Position numbers and translations under genes: made by a program
Notes under the pieces: generated by a model
Seen by the model: the letters and a program-made list of their open reading frames with translations, nothing else
Databases searched by the model: none
Told to the model about the DNA's origin: nothing
In this document: positions 7,993-20,015 of the stretch, one piece after another
Numbering within the stretch: position 1 is the first letter of the stretch
Layout of the letters: every line of letters starts with the position of its first letter
DNA from: Halomonas caseinilytica
Lineage (GTDB): Bacteria > Pseudomonadota > Gammaproteobacteria > Pseudomonadales > Halomonadaceae
Length of the DNA: 35,762 bases
Assembly: GCF_001662305.1 (NCBI RefSeq)
Contig: NZ_BDEP01000009.1
Span: 1-35,762 of the forward strand
Reading direction: 5' to 3'

Positions 7993-8472
7993 TCAGGTGT
8001 CCTCGTTGATCCTCATGTGCAGGGCGAGCATCACCTGGATTTCCTCTTCGGGGCGCAGCGGCTCGAGCCCCAGTTCGCCGAACAGGTCTCCCCTGGCGCG
8101 GGCCCATTCTCCGGGCTCCAGGCCATTGTAGAGGCTCTCGGCGGGGGCCAGCTCGACGAACGGATCCAGCCCATAGGTCTCGAAGAGCCGTGACAGGGCG
8201 GCCTCGTCATCGCCGACGCCAGCGGTGTAGAGCGTGGCATTGAAGTGGTCGGTCTCCAGCTCGCGGATCACGTCCAGCGGGCTCACGCCCATGCTGTTGA
8301 GCTCTTCCAGGCTGTAGTCGCCCAGCGAGACCAGCTCGTCCTCGAGCCAGTTGTTGTCCGGCTGGATCAGGGTGTGCTTGACGCGGCCATCCGGCAGGGT
8401 CCAAGCGATGGAAAGCGGCAGGTCCCCGTCGTTGCCGGTCTCGATCGCGATGAAAGCGGGCAGCTCATCCAT
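7993..8472 (-). CDS. Small acidic protein, possible degenerate DEDD exonuclease fold
   Basis: A 159-residue acidic protein. Its order of elements (FIAIETGNDGDLPLSIAWTLPDG, LEELNSMGVSPLDVIREL, a GDDEAALSRLFETYGL block, a C-terminal ALHMRINE) recalls small DnaQ/RNase T-like 3'-5' exonucleases. The first catalytic motif, normally D-x-E, reads A-I-E, and the second and third are weak, so activity is doubtful. This assignment is inference from pattern only. The ATG at 8472 has AGGAGGGG about 8 nt upstream; a TTG two codons earlier is less well spaced. The stop codon of tatD lies 2 nt before this ATG, so the genes are translationally coupled. Confidence 0.72.
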   Translation of the reverse strand: MDELPAFIAIETGNDGDLPLSIAWTLPDGRVKHTLIQPDNNWLEDELVSLGDYSLEELNSMGVSPLDVIRELETDHFNATLYTAGVGDDEAALSRLFETYGLDPFVELAPAESLYNGLEPGEWARARGDLFGELGLEPLRPEEEIQVMLALHMRINEDT

Positions 8473-8474
8473 GG

Positions 8475-9359
<885 letters not shown>

Positions 9360-9472
9360 GACGGCATCCTCCTGTGCAGCGGTCGCGTATTGTACCCGGC
9401 GAAGATGGGATGGGGCCACGTCAGAGCCGTCATACGTTACACTGGCGCCCTCATGAACCTGGAGGTGTGCGA

Positions 9473-11416
<1,944 letters not shown>

Positions 11417-11421
11417 GCGGC

Positions 11422-11442
11422 GATTCGCTCGTCACGCGAATC
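11422..11442. terminator. Hairpin between convergent uup and the stress gene
   Basis: A perfect 7-bp inverted repeat, GATTCGC with GCGAATC around a 7-nt loop, lies just after the uup stop and between convergent genes. There is no T-tract on either strand, so termination is plausible but unproven. Confidence 0.35.
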
Positions 11443-11483
11443 CCTCGCTTCCCCCATGTTGATGGATGAATACCTGGGACGGG

Positions 11484-11945
11484 TTACTCGGCGCTTTCCT
11501 CGCCATCCTCACCGGTGCCGACGCGTACGGCCAGCACATCGCACTTGGCGCCGTGCAGTACCCCGGTGGAGGTGGAGCCCAGCAGCAGGGCAAAGCCGTG
11601 GCGGCCATGGGAGCCGACCACGATCAGGTCGACGCCTTGATCATCAGCGAAGCGGTGGATCTCGGTGTCGGGCATGCCGACCATGACGTGCTGGTTCTCG
11701 CGGGACACATGGGAATCGGCGATTTCGGCAAGACGCTGCTTGGCGTGTTCGTCGAGCTGATCCTGGATGCTGGTGAGATCCATGGGAATGTCGCCACCGT
11801 AGGCGAAGCCGAGCGGCTCCAGGGTGTGCATGATGGAAAGCTTGGCATGGTTACGGTCGGCGATATGTACCGCGCGCTCCAGAACCTTTTGGGAGTCCTT
11901 GGTCAGATCGACGGCGACCAGGATATGACGATATTCGTTGCTCAT
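11484..11945 (-). CDS. Universal stress protein (UspA family)
   Basis: A 153-residue cytoplasmic protein with the USP Rossmann-like fold: YRHILVAVDLT with Asp13 at the nucleotide site, and the C-terminal GSHGRHG...GST loop (111-125). The classical ATP loop is G-2x-G-9x-G-S/T; here the second spacing is eight residues, as I recall from one gammaproteobacterial subgroup. USP proteins accumulate under starvation, oxidative or osmotic stress, and their direct action is often unknown. The ATG has GGAG 8 nt upstream. A candidate sigma-70 promoter lies about 50 bp upstream. It is convergent with uup and divergent from the small membrane protein gene at 12098. Confidence 0.9.
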   Translation of the reverse strand: MSNEYRHILVAVDLTKDSQKVLERAVHIADRNHAKLSIMHTLEPLGFAYGGDIPMDLTSIQDQLDEHAKQRLAEIADSHVSRENQHVMVGMPDTEIHRFADDQGVDLIVVGSHGRHGFALLLGSTSTGVLHGAKCDVLAVRVGTGEDGEESAE

Positions 11946-11992
11946 GTCGCATTCTCCGCAGCGGTGTCCAACGGTGTTGGTGACGGTCTTCC

Positions 11993-12021
11993 ACTCTAGA
12001 ATGCCAAGGGTGACAAGACAA
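11993..12021 (-). promoter_or_regulatory. Candidate sigma-70 promoter of the universal stress gene
   Basis: Read on the minus strand, TTGTCT (12021-12016) and TAGAGT (11998-11993) are separated by 17 bp. The start codon is 48 bp beyond the -10 element. This is a motif match by eye; four of six bases agree in each element. Confidence 0.35.
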
Positions 12022-12097
12022 CGACTTGCATCGACGCAGAGAGTGCTGAATGACGATGTGCTATTCGACGACGCTTTCCGAACAGGCAGGATGACGA

Positions 12098-12655
12098 ATG
12101 CTCTGGTTGATAATTCTCGGTGTGATGGGACTGGCCTTCGCGCCGATGATGGGGCTGCGGCCGAGCCAGCGACAACAGCGCGTGAAGGGGTTGCGTGACG
12201 GCGCCAGGGAAAGAGGGGTCGCCGTGAGGCTCGAGAGCTCGCCGCTGCACGATGATAGCGAGAGCCTCCCTGCTTACCGGTGGCGTTATCCGCCCCAGCG
12301 GCCTGGCCCTGATTTCCTGCTGGTGCGTGATGCCATGGCCAGCCAGGCGCTCAAGCCCTTTCTGCCGGGATGGCGCTGGCGCGTGGAGCCGCTGCGGCCG
12401 TTGCCCGAAACGGCGCATCGGCAACTGGAGGCGTTGCTGGACTGCCTGCCGGAAGATGCCGTCGTGGTCGAGTCCAGTGCGGCCTGCCTCACGCTGTGGT
12501 GGGACGAGTCTTGGTCGCTCGAGGCATTCTCGGACCTCGACGAACGCATGCAAGCGTTGCGCGACGACCTGGCTGGACGCCCGGACTACCCTGGCGCCCA
12601 CCATAGTATGCAGGCGCCAAGCGTTCCGCCATCCCCCGGCGGAACGGGCCTCTAA
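12098..12655 (+). CDS. Membrane-anchored protein of unknown function
   Basis: A 185-residue protein with one N-terminal hydrophobic anchor (LWLIILGVMGLAFAPMMGL) followed by a basic stretch rich in Arg and Gln, so the bulk should be cytoplasmic. The cytoplasmic part has PAYRWRYPP and FLLVRDAMASQALKPFLPGWRWRVEPL, with many tryptophans and acidic residues. I recall similar pseudomonad proteins labelled as YajC-like, but the resemblance is only in the anchor and should not be taken as function. The ATG has a short AGG about 7 nt upstream. Its stop overlaps the end of slyA by 4 bp, tail to tail. Confidence 0.7.
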   Translation: MLWLIILGVMGLAFAPMMGLRPSQRQQRVKGLRDGARERGVAVRLESSPLHDDSESLPAYRWRYPPQRPGPDFLLVRDAMASQALKPFLPGWRWRVEPLRPLPETAHRQLEALLDCLPEDAVVVESSAACLTLWWDESWSLEAFSDLDERMQALRDDLAGRPDYPGAHHSMQAPSVPPSPGGTGL

Positions 12656-13092
12656 CCCTCTTCTCGCTCCTGGATCGCCAGCCCGTTGGCCTCGATGCGC
12701 GACAGCAGATCGATGAGATGCTCGACTTCGGCTTCGTCGAGGCCTTCCAGCATTTCCTTGCGGGCCTGCGTGACGACGCTTTCGATGCGCTCGAGCAGGG
12801 GCGTCGCCTTGTCGGTCAGGAAAATGCGCTTGGCTCGCCGGTCCTGACCACAGGGACGGCGCTCGATCAGGCCCTGTTCGGATAGCTGGTCGAGTGTGCG
12901 GACCAGCGAGGGCGCTTCGACGCCGATGGCCCGGGCAAGATCGCACTGGGGCTGATCATCGCCCATTTTCCACAGGTGATAGAGTGTGACCCAGCGTGTC
13001 TGGGTCAGCCCGTCAGGCGCCAGGCGTCGGTCAATGACGGCGCGCCAGAGGCGCGGCACACGGGCGAGCTGAAAGCCGATGTTCTGATGCAT
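12652..13092 (-). CDS. slyA: Transcriptional regulator SlyA (MarR family)
   Basis: A 146-residue winged-helix regulator. It matches E. coli/Salmonella SlyA along its length: QLARVPRLWRAVIDRRLAP, LTQTRWVTLYHL, DLARAIGVEAPSLVRTLDQL (recognition helix region, 51-70), GLIERRPCGQDRRAKRIFLT (wing) and a C-terminal dimerisation helix. SlyA proteins act as dimers on AT-rich palindromes, often countering H-NS and responding to small aromatic carboxylates. The targets in this organism are unknown. It lies in the same direction as the upstream DUF5924 gene, 75 bp away, and probably has its own promoter. Confidence 0.9.
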   Translation of the reverse strand: MHQNIGFQLARVPRLWRAVIDRRLAPDGLTQTRWVTLYHLWKMGDDQPQCDLARAIGVEAPSLVRTLDQLSEQGLIERRPCGQDRRAKRIFLTDKATPLLERIESVVTQARKEMLEGLDEAEVEHLIDLLSRIEANGLAIQEREEG

Positions 13093-13167
13093 GGCGTGTC
13101 TACGTTGAAGAAATCTATTGGGATTGTCTGTAGCCCCGGCGTGGAATGCAACCTTATGGTTCGAAGG

Positions 13168-14406
13168 CTACTCGTTATCCTCTGAGGAAGGGGAAGCGTC
13201 GTCAACGGTATTTTGACTATTGATGTCGGAGGAACCCTCGGGACGCGCCACCAGTCGACGAATATCCAGCCCGGGCAGCCCCAGTGGAACGTCAATGCGG
13301 CCGTCGGCGAAGGTCGCCGCTTCGGCATCCGGCGCAACCTGGAAGCGCAGCACGCCGATCCGCTGGCCGCTGGCCGTCATCACGTCAATACGCCACCGGC
13401 CGGCGCTGTCGGCAGGGAAGTTGCGCTTGTGGGTCCAGGCGCGGTAGCCCTCCTCGCGTCCTCCCTGAATTTCGAGTGGAATGCGATCGATCAGTTCACC
13501 ATCGTGGCGCCATGCATGCACTATCTGTTCGCGCAATCCCCTGGGGGCGTGGATGGCGGTGTAGGCATACAAGCCGTGCTCGGTCAGCGCGTCGGGGGTC
13601 AGGCGCAGTTGTCCCTGCGGTGAGCGGGTGGCGACATCGAATTCCGGAGAGAGGGCGCTGCCCGAGATCCACAGGCTGGCCGGCGGCACCCAGATCCTGC
13701 CGCCCCAGGCGATACCGGCCAGCAGAGGCAACAGGGCCAGCATGAGCAGCCAGCGGCGGGCCGTCATTGGGCGAAGCAGGTGCAACAGGCTTGGCAGGCT
13801 GAAGATCACCGTAGCCGCGAGGGCCAATAGCAAGCTCTGGCCGGTGGTCAGGTGCAGCAGTGTCGGCAGGGTCACCAGGACGACCAGGAACACGCACTGG
13901 GCGTGGAAGGCAAAGTAGAGCCCACGGCGTCGTTCGGCGAGTCTATAGTAGAGCGGGTCGAGGATGGAGAGTATCGCCAGGGCGACCATCGCGAGAGTGA
14001 AGAGCGCCTGGCCACTGGTCCATACCGTGGTCGCCAGCAGGAAGGGCAGCGTGAAGAAGAGGGTTTCCTGATGCACCATCTGGGCGATGAAGGTCGTCAC
14101 GCCGCGTGGCAGGGTGGGGTAGCCGCGCCGGGCGAGGAGGCGGCCGATCAGGCTCTCCGAAAGCAGCAGCAACCAGGTCAGCAGCATGCCAAGGGTCAGC
14201 ATGGCGCCGAGCCACTGTTGTCGCTCGACCAGGAAGAAACTGCCGGCGCCGGCCAGGAAGGCCACTGGCGGCCAGAGCCAGCTCCAGGGGCGGACTTTCT
14301 CGGCCAGCCGCTCTATACGCTGTTCCCAGGCGCCGAGACGAGAGGCGCCGCCAGGGCTGGGTGAAGGAGGCGCGGGCGGGCCATTCATGGACTGATTCGG
14401 TGACAT
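13168..14406 (-). CDS. DUF5924/DUF2914 membrane protein
   Basis: A 412-residue inner-membrane protein. The N-terminal half has about seven to eight hydrophobic helices. After the last one (about residue 240) comes a soluble domain with ISGSALSPEFD, IVHAWRHDGELIDRIPLEI and AWTHKRNFPADSAGRWRIDV. This agrees with the DUF2914 pattern of W-H, R-W-x-K and G-W-V/I. The pairing of a membrane part with DUF2914 is what I recall as DUF5924; no function is known to me. The C-tail is acidic. No good ribosome site precedes the ATG at 14406, and an ATG six codons later is an alternative. Confidence 0.72.
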   Translation of the reverse strand: MSPNQSMNGPPAPPSPSPGGASRLGAWEQRIERLAEKVRPWSWLWPPVAFLAGAGSFFLVERQQWLGAMLTLGMLLTWLLLLSESLIGRLLARRGYPTLPRGVTTFIAQMVHQETLFFTLPFLLATTVWTSGQALFTLAMVALAILSILDPLYYRLAERRRGLYFAFHAQCVFLVVLVTLPTLLHLTTGQSLLLALAATVIFSLPSLLHLLRPMTARRWLLMLALLPLLAGIAWGGRIWVPPASLWISGSALSPEFDVATRSPQGQLRLTPDALTEHGLYAYTAIHAPRGLREQIVHAWRHDGELIDRIPLEIQGGREEGYRAWTHKRNFPADSAGRWRIDVMTASGQRIGVLRFQVAPDAEAATFADGRIDVPLGLPGLDIRRLVARPEGSSDINSQNTVDDASPSSEDNE

Positions 14407-14507
14407 GGTCGCAGTCTAACAGCTTGTGTCGTGGGCCGGGGAGCCGCGGTGAGCGCCTGTTCGAAGGACTTGACGTGGCGCCGGTAGTGGACCAAGCTGT
14501 CATGAAT

Positions 14508-14521
14508 CAAACGGCCGTATG
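14508..14521. promoter_or_regulatory. Candidate PsrA operator upstream of fadB
   Basis: CAAAC-GGCC-GTATG agrees with the published PsrA consensus (G/C)AAAC-N2-4-GTTT(G/C) at nine of ten specified positions. It lies 23 bp before the fadB start. PsrA represses fadBA in pseudomonads and is released by long-chain fatty acids. No psrA gene is in this window, so regulation is inferred. Confidence 0.4.
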
Positions 14522-14544
14522 AATTCCTGCACGGAGATTCTTGG

Positions 14545-16734
14545 ATGATCTATCAAGGCAATGCCATCTCGGTGGTTCGCGATGACGAGGGCATCGCGAC
14601 CCTGACCTTCGACTTGAAGGATGAGTCGGTCAACAAGCTGTCCAGTGCCGTGATCCAGGAACTGGAGCAGGCGCTGGAGGCGCTGCGCGGTGAATCCGAC
14701 ATCGAAGGCCTGATACTGGCCAGCGCCAAGGAAGCCTTCATTGTCGGCGCTGACATCACCGAGTTCCACGGAATGTTCGCCAAGGGCGAGGACGAGATAC
14801 AGGGCATGCTCGAGCGGGTGCACGGGATCTTCAACGGTCTCGAGGACCTGCCCTTTCCCACGGTCAGTGCCATCAACGGCCTGGCTCTGGGGGGGGGCTG
14901 CGAGGTGACGCTGGCTACTGATTTTCGCGTGATGAGCGAGGCCGCCAAGATCGGCCTGCCCGAGACCAAGCTCGGCATCCTGCCCGGTTGGGGAGGCTGT
15001 GTGCGCCTGCCGCGGTTGATCGGTGCCGACAACGCCATCGAATGGATTGCCGGCGGTACCGAGAATCGTGCCGATGCCTGCCTCTCGGTTGGGGCGGTCG
15101 ATGCCGTGGTGCCGGGCGAATCGCTCGAGGCGGCGGCGCGCGATATCCTGGTTCGAGCGCGGAGTGGCGAGCTCGATTACCAGGCGCGCCGTGTAGAGAA
15201 GCGTGGCCCACTGGGGCTTGATGCCATCGAGCAGATGATGGCCTTCGAGACGGCCAAGGGATATGTGGCCGGCAAGGCCGGGCCGCATTACCCGGCACCG
15301 ATCGAGGCGATCAAGGTCATCCAGAAGGGAGCCGGCGAGGAGCGCGACCGGGCTCAGGCCATCGAGGCCAAGGCATTCGGCAAGCTGGCGCTCACCGATG
15401 TCTGCTACAACCTGGTGGGTCTCTTCCTCAACGATCAGGTGGTCAAGAAGAAGGGCAGCCAGTACGAGAAGCAATCGGCGCCGGTGACGCGGGCCGGTGT
15501 GCTTGGCGCCGGTATCATGGGGGGCGGCATCGCCTACCAGAGCGCTTCCAAGGGCACGCCGATCCTGATGAAGGACATCAAGGACGAGGCGATCGAACTG
15601 GGGCTCAAGGAGGCTCGCAAGCTGTTCGCCAAGCAGGTGGAGCGCGGCAAGCTCTCCAACGAGCAGATGGCCGAGCGGCTCAGCAACATCCGGCCGACGC
15701 TTTCCTACGGCGATTTCGCCAATGTCGACCTGGTGGTCGAGGCGGTGGTCGAGAATCCCAAGGTCAAGGGAGCGGTGCTCGCCGAAGTCGAAGAGAACGT
15801 GAGCGAGGACACCATCCTCACCTCCAACACCTCGACCATCTCGATCACCCGGCTTGCCGAGAACCTGAAGCGGCCCGAGAACTTCTGCGGCATGCACTTC
15901 TTCAACCCGGTGCACCGCATGCCGTTGGTCGAGGTCATTCGCGGTGAAAAGACCGGCGATGGCGCCGTGGCCGCGACCGTGGCCTATGCCCGCAAGATGG
16001 GCAAGACACCGATCGTGGTCAACGACTGCCCGGGCTTTCTGGTCAACCGCGTGCTCTTCCCCTATTTCGGTGGCTTCAGCCAACTGATGGCCGCCGGGGC
16101 CGACTTCCAGCGCGTCGACAAGGTGATGGAGAAGTTCGGCTGGCCCATGGGGCCAGCGTATCTGCTCGACGTGGTCGGCATGGACACCGCCGTGCATGCC
16201 GGCGAGGTGATGGCCGAGGGCTTCCCGGATCGTATGGGTGGCCTGGGCGGCGCCGGTGAGGAAGGCCAGGGCAAGAGTGCCATCCAGGTGATGTTCGACA
16301 ATGATCGCCTGGGTCAGAAGAACGCCAAGGGCTTCTACGCCTATGAGGAAGACAAGAAGGGCAAGCCGAAGAAGGTCAGCGACGAGGCGGCCATCGAGCT
16401 GGTCAAGGGAGTTGCCGAAACGGAACGCGAGTTTTCCGACGAGGACATCATCGCGCGGATGATGACGCCGCTGTGCCTGGAAACCGTGCGTTGCCTGGAG
16501 GATGGCATCGTCGGCACGCCGGCCGAGGCCGACATGGCGCTGATCTATGGCATCGGCTTCCCGCCGTTCCGGGGCGGTGCGCTGCGCTATATCGACGCCA
16601 TAGGGCTGGAAGCGTTCGTTGCCCAGGCCGACGAGCTGGCCGCCGAACTCGGGGCACTCTACGCGCCGACCGAGAAGCTGCGCGAGATGGCGCGCAACGG
16701 CGAGCGTTTCTATCAGGATGCCGCCGAGGCCTGA
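14545..16734 (+). CDS. fadB: Fatty acid oxidation complex alpha subunit FadB
   Basis: FadB carries enoyl-CoA hydratase and L-3-hydroxyacyl-CoA dehydrogenase activities of aerobic beta-oxidation and forms a complex with FadA. The 729 residues equal E. coli FadB in length. The hydratase domain has [10 protein letters not shown] with Glu120 and [13 protein letters not shown] with Glu140. The dehydrogenase domain begins at the NAD motif [11 protein letters not shown] (318-328) and has [15 protein letters not shown] with catalytic His451. The C-terminus has [22 protein letters not shown] lies 8 nt before the ATG. It is the first gene of the fadBA operon, and a PsrA-like site lies between it and the divergent DUF5924 gene. 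Confidence 0.97.
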   Translation: MIYQGNAISVVRDDEGIATLTFDLKDESVNKLSSAVIQELEQALEALRGESDIEGLILASAKEAFIVGADITEFHGMFAKGEDEIQGMLERVHGIFNGLEDLPFPTVSAINGLALGGGCEVTLATDFRVMSEAAKIGLPETKLGILPGWGGCVRLPRLIGADNAIEWIAGGTENRADACLSVGAVDAVVPGESLEAAARDILVRARSGELDYQARRVEKRGPLGLDAIEQMMAFETAKGYVAGKAGPHYPAPIEAIKVIQKGAGEERDRAQAIEAKAFGKLALTDVCYNLVGLFLNDQVVKKKGSQYEKQSAPVTRAGVLGAGIMGGGIAYQSASKGTPILMKDIKDEAIELGLKEARKLFAKQVERGKLSNEQMAERLSNIRPTLSYGDFANVDLVVEAVVENPKVKGAVLAEVEENVSEDTILTSNTSTISITRLAENLKRPENFCGMHFFNPVHRMPLVEVIRGEKTGDGAVAATVAYARKMGKTPIVVNDCPGFLVNRVLFPYFGGFSQLMAAGADFQRVDKVMEKFGWPMGPAYLLDVVGMDTAVHAGEVMAEGFPDRMGGLGGAGEEGQGKSAIQVMFDNDRLGQKNAKGFYAYEEDKKGKPKKVSDEAAIELVKGVAETEREFSDEDIIARMMTPLCLETVRCLEDGIVGTPAEADMALIYGIGFPPFRGGALRYIDAIGLEAFVAQADELAAELGALYAPTEKLREMARNGERFYQDAAEA

Positions 16735-17970
<1,236 letters not shown>

Positions 17971-18009
17971 CGGCAGGCTCGCGGCTTCCGGCATCGCGCT
18001 CCGCGCACG

Positions 18010-18036
18010 AACGGCACTCCAGTGGGGTGCCGTTTC
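18010..18036 (+). terminator. Terminator after fadBA
   Basis: An 11-bp stem (AACGGCACTCC with GGGGTGCCGTT, one G-T pair) closes the loop AGT and is followed by TTCTTC. It lies 40 bp after the fadA stop. The T-tract is short, so strength is uncertain. Confidence 0.65.
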
Positions 18037-18167
18037 TTCGTGAAGCGATGACAGGAAGAGGCGCCATCAGGCATGCCGCGACCTTCTGGGAAGCACCGGA
18101 CCGGATGAAGGGAAGTGGAACGAGGCTGGCCTGACGAGCGTGGCGCCTCAGGCGCCTTGTGACTGTC

Positions 18168-18188
18168 GCGGCGTCCTCGGGACGCCGC
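18168..18188. terminator. GC-rich hairpin with TCG triloop
   Basis: A perfect 9-bp stem, GCGGCGTCC with GGACGCCGC, closes the triloop TCG. It lies 24 bp beyond the minus-strand ppa stop, in the gap between convergent fadA and ppa. There is no T-tract. About 130 bp on its fadA side (18037-18167) holds no gene that I can see. Confidence 0.4.
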
Positions 18189-18212
18189 TTGAGCAAGGGA
18201 AGGCCATGGACA

Positions 18213-18803
18213 TCATTTCGCCTGATAAGCCTCGAAGGCCTGGCTCAGTATCTCGCGGGCCTCGCTGGCGTCGCCGAAGCCGTTCAGCTCGATGTCACCG
18301 CCCTCCGGCAGGTTCTTGTAGACACGGAAGAAGGCGTTGAGCCGTTCGACCTGCATGTCCGGAAGGTCCTCCATCCCTTCGACATCGGCATAGGTGGGGT
18401 CCACATCATCGGTGGGGACGGCGATGATCTTGTCGTCGGCCTCTCCGTCGTCGACCATCCGCAGCACGCCGATGGCCCGGACCTCGATCACCGCTCCGGG
18501 GTAGATGCTGTCGCGGGTCAGCACAAGCGCATCCAGGGGGTCGCCGTCTCCCCCGGCCGAGCTTGTGATGGAGCCATAGTTGGCGGGGTAGCGGACCGGC
18601 ATCGAGACGTAGCGGTCGACGATCAACTGGCCGTGTTCGGCATTGATCTCATACTTGGTGAAGCTGCCGGCCGGGATCTCGTTGACCACATGAAAGCTGG
18701 CCGGGGCGTCATCGGGTTGTGGGTAGTCGAAGACATTCTGGGCCTGGATAGAAGGGGCGACCAGAAGGCCGGCGGCGATCAGGCAAGACGCAATGGGCTT
18801 CAT
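18213..18803 (-). CDS. Exported family I inorganic pyrophosphatase
   Basis: The enzyme splits pyrophosphate to phosphate with Mg2+. The 196 residues match E. coli Ppa except for a new N-terminus: basic start, hydrophobic run and Ala-rich end (MKPIASCLIAAGLLVAPSIQA), a typical Sec signal peptide. This points to the periplasm instead of the cytoplasm. The catalytic set looks complete: Lys50, Glu52, Arg64, Tyr76, DGDPLD (Asp86, 88, 91), Asp118, Asp123, Lys125, Tyr162 and Lys163. The ATG at 18803 has GAGGT a few bases upstream; a longer frame to 18839 has no such site. It is monocistronic. A cytoplasmic housekeeping copy should exist elsewhere. Confidence 0.9.
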   Translation of the reverse strand: MKPIASCLIAAGLLVAPSIQAQNVFDYPQPDDAPASFHVVNEIPAGSFTKYEINAEHGQLIVDRYVSMPVRYPANYGSITSSAGGDGDPLDALVLTRDSIYPGAVIEVRAIGVLRMVDDGEADDKIIAVPTDDVDPTYADVEGMEDLPDMQVERLNAFFRVYKNLPEGGDIELNGFGDASEAREILSQAFEAYQAK

Positions 18804-18878
18804 GGGACCTCGCGAGGTGGTGAACGACTCGGGTGTCACACCCTAGTGCCTCGCGATGACAGGGCCATGACGTCGGGG

Positions 18879-19340
18879 CTACAGAATCCCTGCCTCCAGT
18901 CCGGCGGCCAGGGTCAGGGCCAGCTCTTCCACCTGGGCTTCGAAGTCATCCTGCCATTCGCCTCTCAGCGTCAACGGCGCCTGTGCCCATTTCCAACCGA
19001 GACCGGTGACGATGCCCTCCACAGCCCGCCGCGTGCCGGTGCCATCCCGGCCGGCGCGGATGTAGAGCGCACAGGGCAGGCCCCGTTGGGCTTCCAGTAC
19101 CGGGTAGTAGCTGCGATCGAAGAAATCCTTGAGGGCACCGCTCATGTAGCCGAGGTTCTCGGTGGTGCCAAGCAGGATGGCGTCGCAGGCCAGGATGTCG
19201 TCAGAGGTAGCGTCGAGCGGTGCCTTGGTGAGGGTTTCCACGCCTTCGACATCAGGATGGGAGGCCCCGCGACTGGCGGCATCGCGCAGGCGTCGAGTGT
19301 TCTCAGAAGGTGCGTGGGCCACGATCAGCAGGCGTTTCAT
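18879..19340 (-). CDS. Flavodoxin-fold NAD(P)H-dependent reductase
   Basis: A 153-residue cytoplasmic protein with the flavodoxin-like pattern: KRLLIVAHAPSENTRRL (phosphate loop), CDAILLGTTENLGYMSGALKDFFDRSYYP (isoalloxazine loop) and a final helix. Relatives are FMN-dependent quinone or azo reductases; the substrate is not evident. The ATG at 19340 has GGAG 6 nt upstream; the frame runs on to 19484 but without conservation or a ribosome site. It is divergent from the YbhB-like gene, with 149 bp between the starts that must hold both promoters. Confidence 0.82.
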   Translation of the reverse strand: MKRLLIVAHAPSENTRRLRDAASRGASHPDVEGVETLTKAPLDATSDDILACDAILLGTTENLGYMSGALKDFFDRSYYPVLEAQRGLPCALYIRAGRDGTGTRRAVEGIVTGLGWKWAQAPLTLRGEWQDDFEAQVEELALTLAAGLEAGIL

Positions 19341-19489
19341 CGGTCGCTCCGGGTTGAAGAACGTCGGTCGTGCCATCATGCCATGGGCAAGGGTCGTTGA
19401 CAGGCTAACGGCATTTGCCGAGCCTGAAGCGGCCGGGAGCACGGCGCCGTGTTCCCCATCATGCCACCATTCCAGGGAGAGCAACGATC

Positions 19490-19966
19490 ATGGCCTTTGC
19501 ATTGACGAACATGCGAGTGGAAAGCCCCGCCTTCACCGATCAGGGCGAGATCCCGGCGCGGCACACGGGAGAAGGCGAGGACCTGTCACCGGCGCTGTCC
19601 TGGCATGACGCACCGGAAGGCACCAAGGGCTTCGCGGTGATCTGCCACGATCCCGACGCCCCGCTGGTGGAGCACGGCGGCTATGGCTTCGTGCATTGGG
19701 TGCTCTACAACCTGCCGGGCTCCACGACGTCACTCGAGGAGGCTACCTCCGAAGGGACTCGCGGGCTCAATCATTTCGGACGCAATGGCTATGGCGGGCC
19801 CATGCCGCCCGAGGGGCATGGCGTCCATCAGTACTATTTCTGGGTGCTGGCGCTGGACAAGCCCACGGCCTTGCCCGAGGGCATCTCGATGGCCGAGTTG
19901 CTCAAGCAGGTCGAGCCGCACTTGCTGGGCATGAATCGTCTGGTCGGCACCTACCGTCGCGACTGA
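19490..19966 (+). CDS. YbhB/YbcL-family phosphatidylethanolamine-binding-like protein
   Basis: A 158-residue protein of the PEBP / Raf-kinase-inhibitor-like family. Visible blocks are GEIPARHTGEGEDLSPALSW, CHDPDAPL and FVHWVLYNLPG (the ligand-pocket D-P-D-A-P and H-W), then NGYGGPMPPEGHG and YYFWVLALD. Bacterial YbhB/YbcL proteins have no firmly known reaction. Without a signal peptide it should be cytoplasmic, like YbhB. The ATG has AGGGAGA 9 nt upstream. It stands alone between a divergent reductase gene and a convergent LysR gene. Confidence 0.9.
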   Translation: MAFALTNMRVESPAFTDQGEIPARHTGEGEDLSPALSWHDAPEGTKGFAVICHDPDAPLVEHGGYGFVHWVLYNLPGSTTSLEEATSEGTRGLNHFGRNGYGGPMPPEGHGVHQYYFWVLALDKPTALPEGISMAELLKQVEPHLLGMNRLVGTYRRD

Positions 19967-19987
19967 GACATGATATGACCGGCGTGC

Positions 19988-20013
19988 CCCGTCCGTGCCA
20001 GCTGGCGGACGGG
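19988..20013. terminator. Hairpin between convergent YbhB-like and LysR genes
   Basis: An 8-bp stem, CCCGTCCG with CGGACGGG, encloses a self-complementary loop (CCAGCTGG). It lies in the 49-bp gap between the two stops, and no clear T-tract follows on either strand. Confidence 0.45.
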
Positions 20014-20015
20014 CC

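Noticed and set aside
18159..19400. Plus-strand open frame of 413 codons
   Set aside because: It runs opposite to the pyrophosphatase and flavodoxin-fold genes, both with clear motifs and ribosome sites.
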